Of a DNA stretch of 57,637 nt, positions 56,766 to 57,637 are shown piece after piece. The DNA comes from Kineosporiaceae bacterium (GTDB taxonomy: Bacteria > Actinomycetota > Actinomycetes > Actinomycetales > Kineosporiaceae), in assembly GCA_016794595.1 (NCBI GenBank), contig JAEUJN010000014.1, forward strand, positions 1 to 57,637, in the 5' to 3' direction. The notes below the pieces were generated by a model, which was not told where the DNA came from, ran no database searches, and was given only the letters and a program-made list of their open reading frames with translations. Numbering within the stretch: position 1 is the stretch's first letter; every line of letters starts with the position of its first letter. A program made the translations under genes and the position numbers.

Positions 56766-57495
56766 TCATGCCAGGTCAGTGGTGTGGTCGGTGCCGGCGG
56801 CGCCGGTTGTGGGCTGGGTCAGCTGCCGGTGCAGGGCGGCGAACTCCGCCAGCTCGGCCTCCAGTTCGGACTGCGGATCCGTGGCTGGGGCCAGGGCGGC
56901 GTAGTTGACCTTGGTGGCGAGCTCCCCGGTGTGCACGGCGTCGATGAGGGCGAGGTAGTCGATGCCGGTGGTCGGCTTGGGTGGTTCGGCCGCGACCTCG
57001 GGCCTGGCCTTGGGGTGGGAGTGCCGGGTGATCTGGAACGGCAGCGCGGTGCCGGCGTCGTGGCCGTCGCAGCGCACCCGCAGGAAGGTCAGGTCGAACG
57101 GGTCGAACACCAGCTCGACCTTGCGGCCGACCAACCCCGGGTCGACCTGGTAGCGGTTGCCGTGCAGGGACACCAGCGCGGTCTTGGAGACGGTGCGGTG
57201 CTCGGACCAGCGGAACGCTTCGGCCAGGTCGGCCGGGGCGGGGACCGGGAACGGTGCGCCGGTCATCCACCGGGCCAGCGGGGCCTGCCCGGTCTCGGAG
57301 TGGGTCCGCCGGTGGTAGACGGTCTCTACCCAGGCGGTGAACAGCCGGTTCAGCTCGGCCAGGTCGCCGACCTGGCGGCCGGGTTGGCCGTCACCGGCGG
57401 CGATCTCGACGACGAACTCACCGTTGACGGTGCGGAAGAACCGTTCGATCTTCCCCCGGCCCTGCGGGCGGCCCGGCGCGGAGTGGACCAGCTTG
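56766..57495 (-). pseudogene. rve/Mu-type transposase, 5' part cut by an IS256-type element
   Basis: The C-terminal half of a transposase paired with the ExeA-like ATPase: LVHSAPGRPQGRGKIERFFR (the motif with the catalytic Glu), then LNRLFTAWVETVYHRRTHSE, then a Mu-transpos_C-like barrel (VSLHGNRYQVDPGLVGRKVE, LVFDPFDLTFLRVRCDGHDA). The frame breaks near 57495, where the IS256-type end begins, so the DNA-binding part and the first two catalytic Asp are outside or lost. Inactive unless supplied from elsewhere. Confidence 0.82.
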
Positions 57496-57637
57496 AGAGC
57501 TTGTCAACTTTCTTGTGTAAGAGTCACTCTGCCTCTATTTGATCTTGCTGTTACAGGTAGGGGTTGATTCGGTCGGGGTAGACCAGGGCGAGTTCGCCGA
57601 GGGCGGCGTTCCAGCCCTGGGTGACGGCTCCTTCGAC
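57496..57637 (-). mobile_element. IS256-type element, one end only (continues beyond window)
   Basis: The transposase sequence of the cassette stops at AGCTTGTCAACTTTCTTGTG, which has the look of an IS256-group terminal repeat, and a new transposase end begins 50 bp later. Only about 140 bp are inside the window. Confidence 0.7.
57551..57637 (-). CDS. IS256-family transposase, C-terminal end (partial)
   Basis: The last 28 codons before TAA read VEGAVTQGWNAALGELALVY, then PDRINPYL, the usual end of actinomycete IS256 (mutator-type) transposases. The gene begins outside the window, so no catalytic residue can be seen. The assignment rests on this C-terminal signature and the adjacent terminal repeat-like end. 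Confidence 0.72.
   Translation of the reverse strand, partial: VEGAVTQGWNAALGELALVYPDRINPYL

Noticed and set aside
55581-57542. Plus-strand frame of 653 codons opposite the ExeA-like ATPase and transposase
   Set aside because: It is Gly/Val-rich shadow sequence that runs through a terminator and two clear minus-strand genes.
1-57637. CRISPR array
   Set aside because: No series of direct repeats with regular unique spacers was seen; the only tandem repeats are in the kinase and lipoprotein genes.

Overview
The window is very GC-rich, with G or C in most third codon positions and many GTG starts. It carries families typical of mycelial and related actinomycetes: a DUF2637/SpdB-like protein, a BTAD regulator, an actinobacterial Tad pilus set, and a prim-pol plus P4-type primase pair. 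I read it as an accessory region of an actinomycete chromosome or large plasmid. The genus cannot be set from the sequence. I see no tRNA, rRNA or CRISPR array.

Layout. (1) 27-3117: tyrosine recombinase, small XRE protein, and a five-zinc-ribbon protein with a degenerate recombinase domain. (2) 3141-6072: nested insertions, an IS110 inside an IS3 element that sits in an istB (IS21) remnant. (3) 6100-7853: a possible 14-residue peptide gene with a strong terminator, an unknown 333-aa gene and a recombinase remnant. (4) 7966-28755: a large divergent locus. Eight genes run leftward from 17786 (three unknown helical or membrane proteins, an OmpA-like lipoprotein, two unknown large proteins, a CHAT protease, a TPR protein). 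Six run rightward from 18008 (helical protein, ClpB-like AAA+ ATPase, NrdG-like radical SAM protein, FHA protein, Ser/Thr kinase, PP2C phosphatase). Three satellite genes follow, the last a second TPR protein related to the first. Nearly all genes within the two main runs overlap by 4 nt (ATGA or GTGA). The same 10-bp motif, CGTCCGTCAG, faces downstream in front of four transcription units. I propose that this is one regulated system: phospho-signalling (kinase, phosphatase, FHA) that controls an AAA+ remodeller and an envelope complex, with a CHAT protease as likely effector. I cannot match it to a named system.

(5) 28756-31136: a stretch without a supported gene, then a decayed IS1380-like element. 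(6) 31163-36652: a second unusual locus. On the minus strand lie a regulator-like gene, an E2-like protein and a JAB-E1 fusion. On the plus strand lie a 41-residue peptide gene ending NCH and, overlapping it, a radical SAM/SPASM maturase. This pairs RiPP-type chemistry with ubiquitin-like conjugation and cleavage enzymes. (7) 37054-49605: a long minus-strand Tad/Flp pilus operon that ends in a LysM-membrane-BTAD fusion; an 18-bp perfect palindrome lies upstream. (8) 49742-54911: excisionase-like protein, SpdB-like membrane protein, prim-pol, P4-type primase-helicase and two unknown genes, a replicative integrative-element module without an integrase or FtsK-like transfer gene in view. (9) 54952-57637: Nudix hydrolase, ORF fragment, terminator, an ExeA-like transposition ATPase with its truncated transposase, and the end of an IS256-type element that runs off the window.
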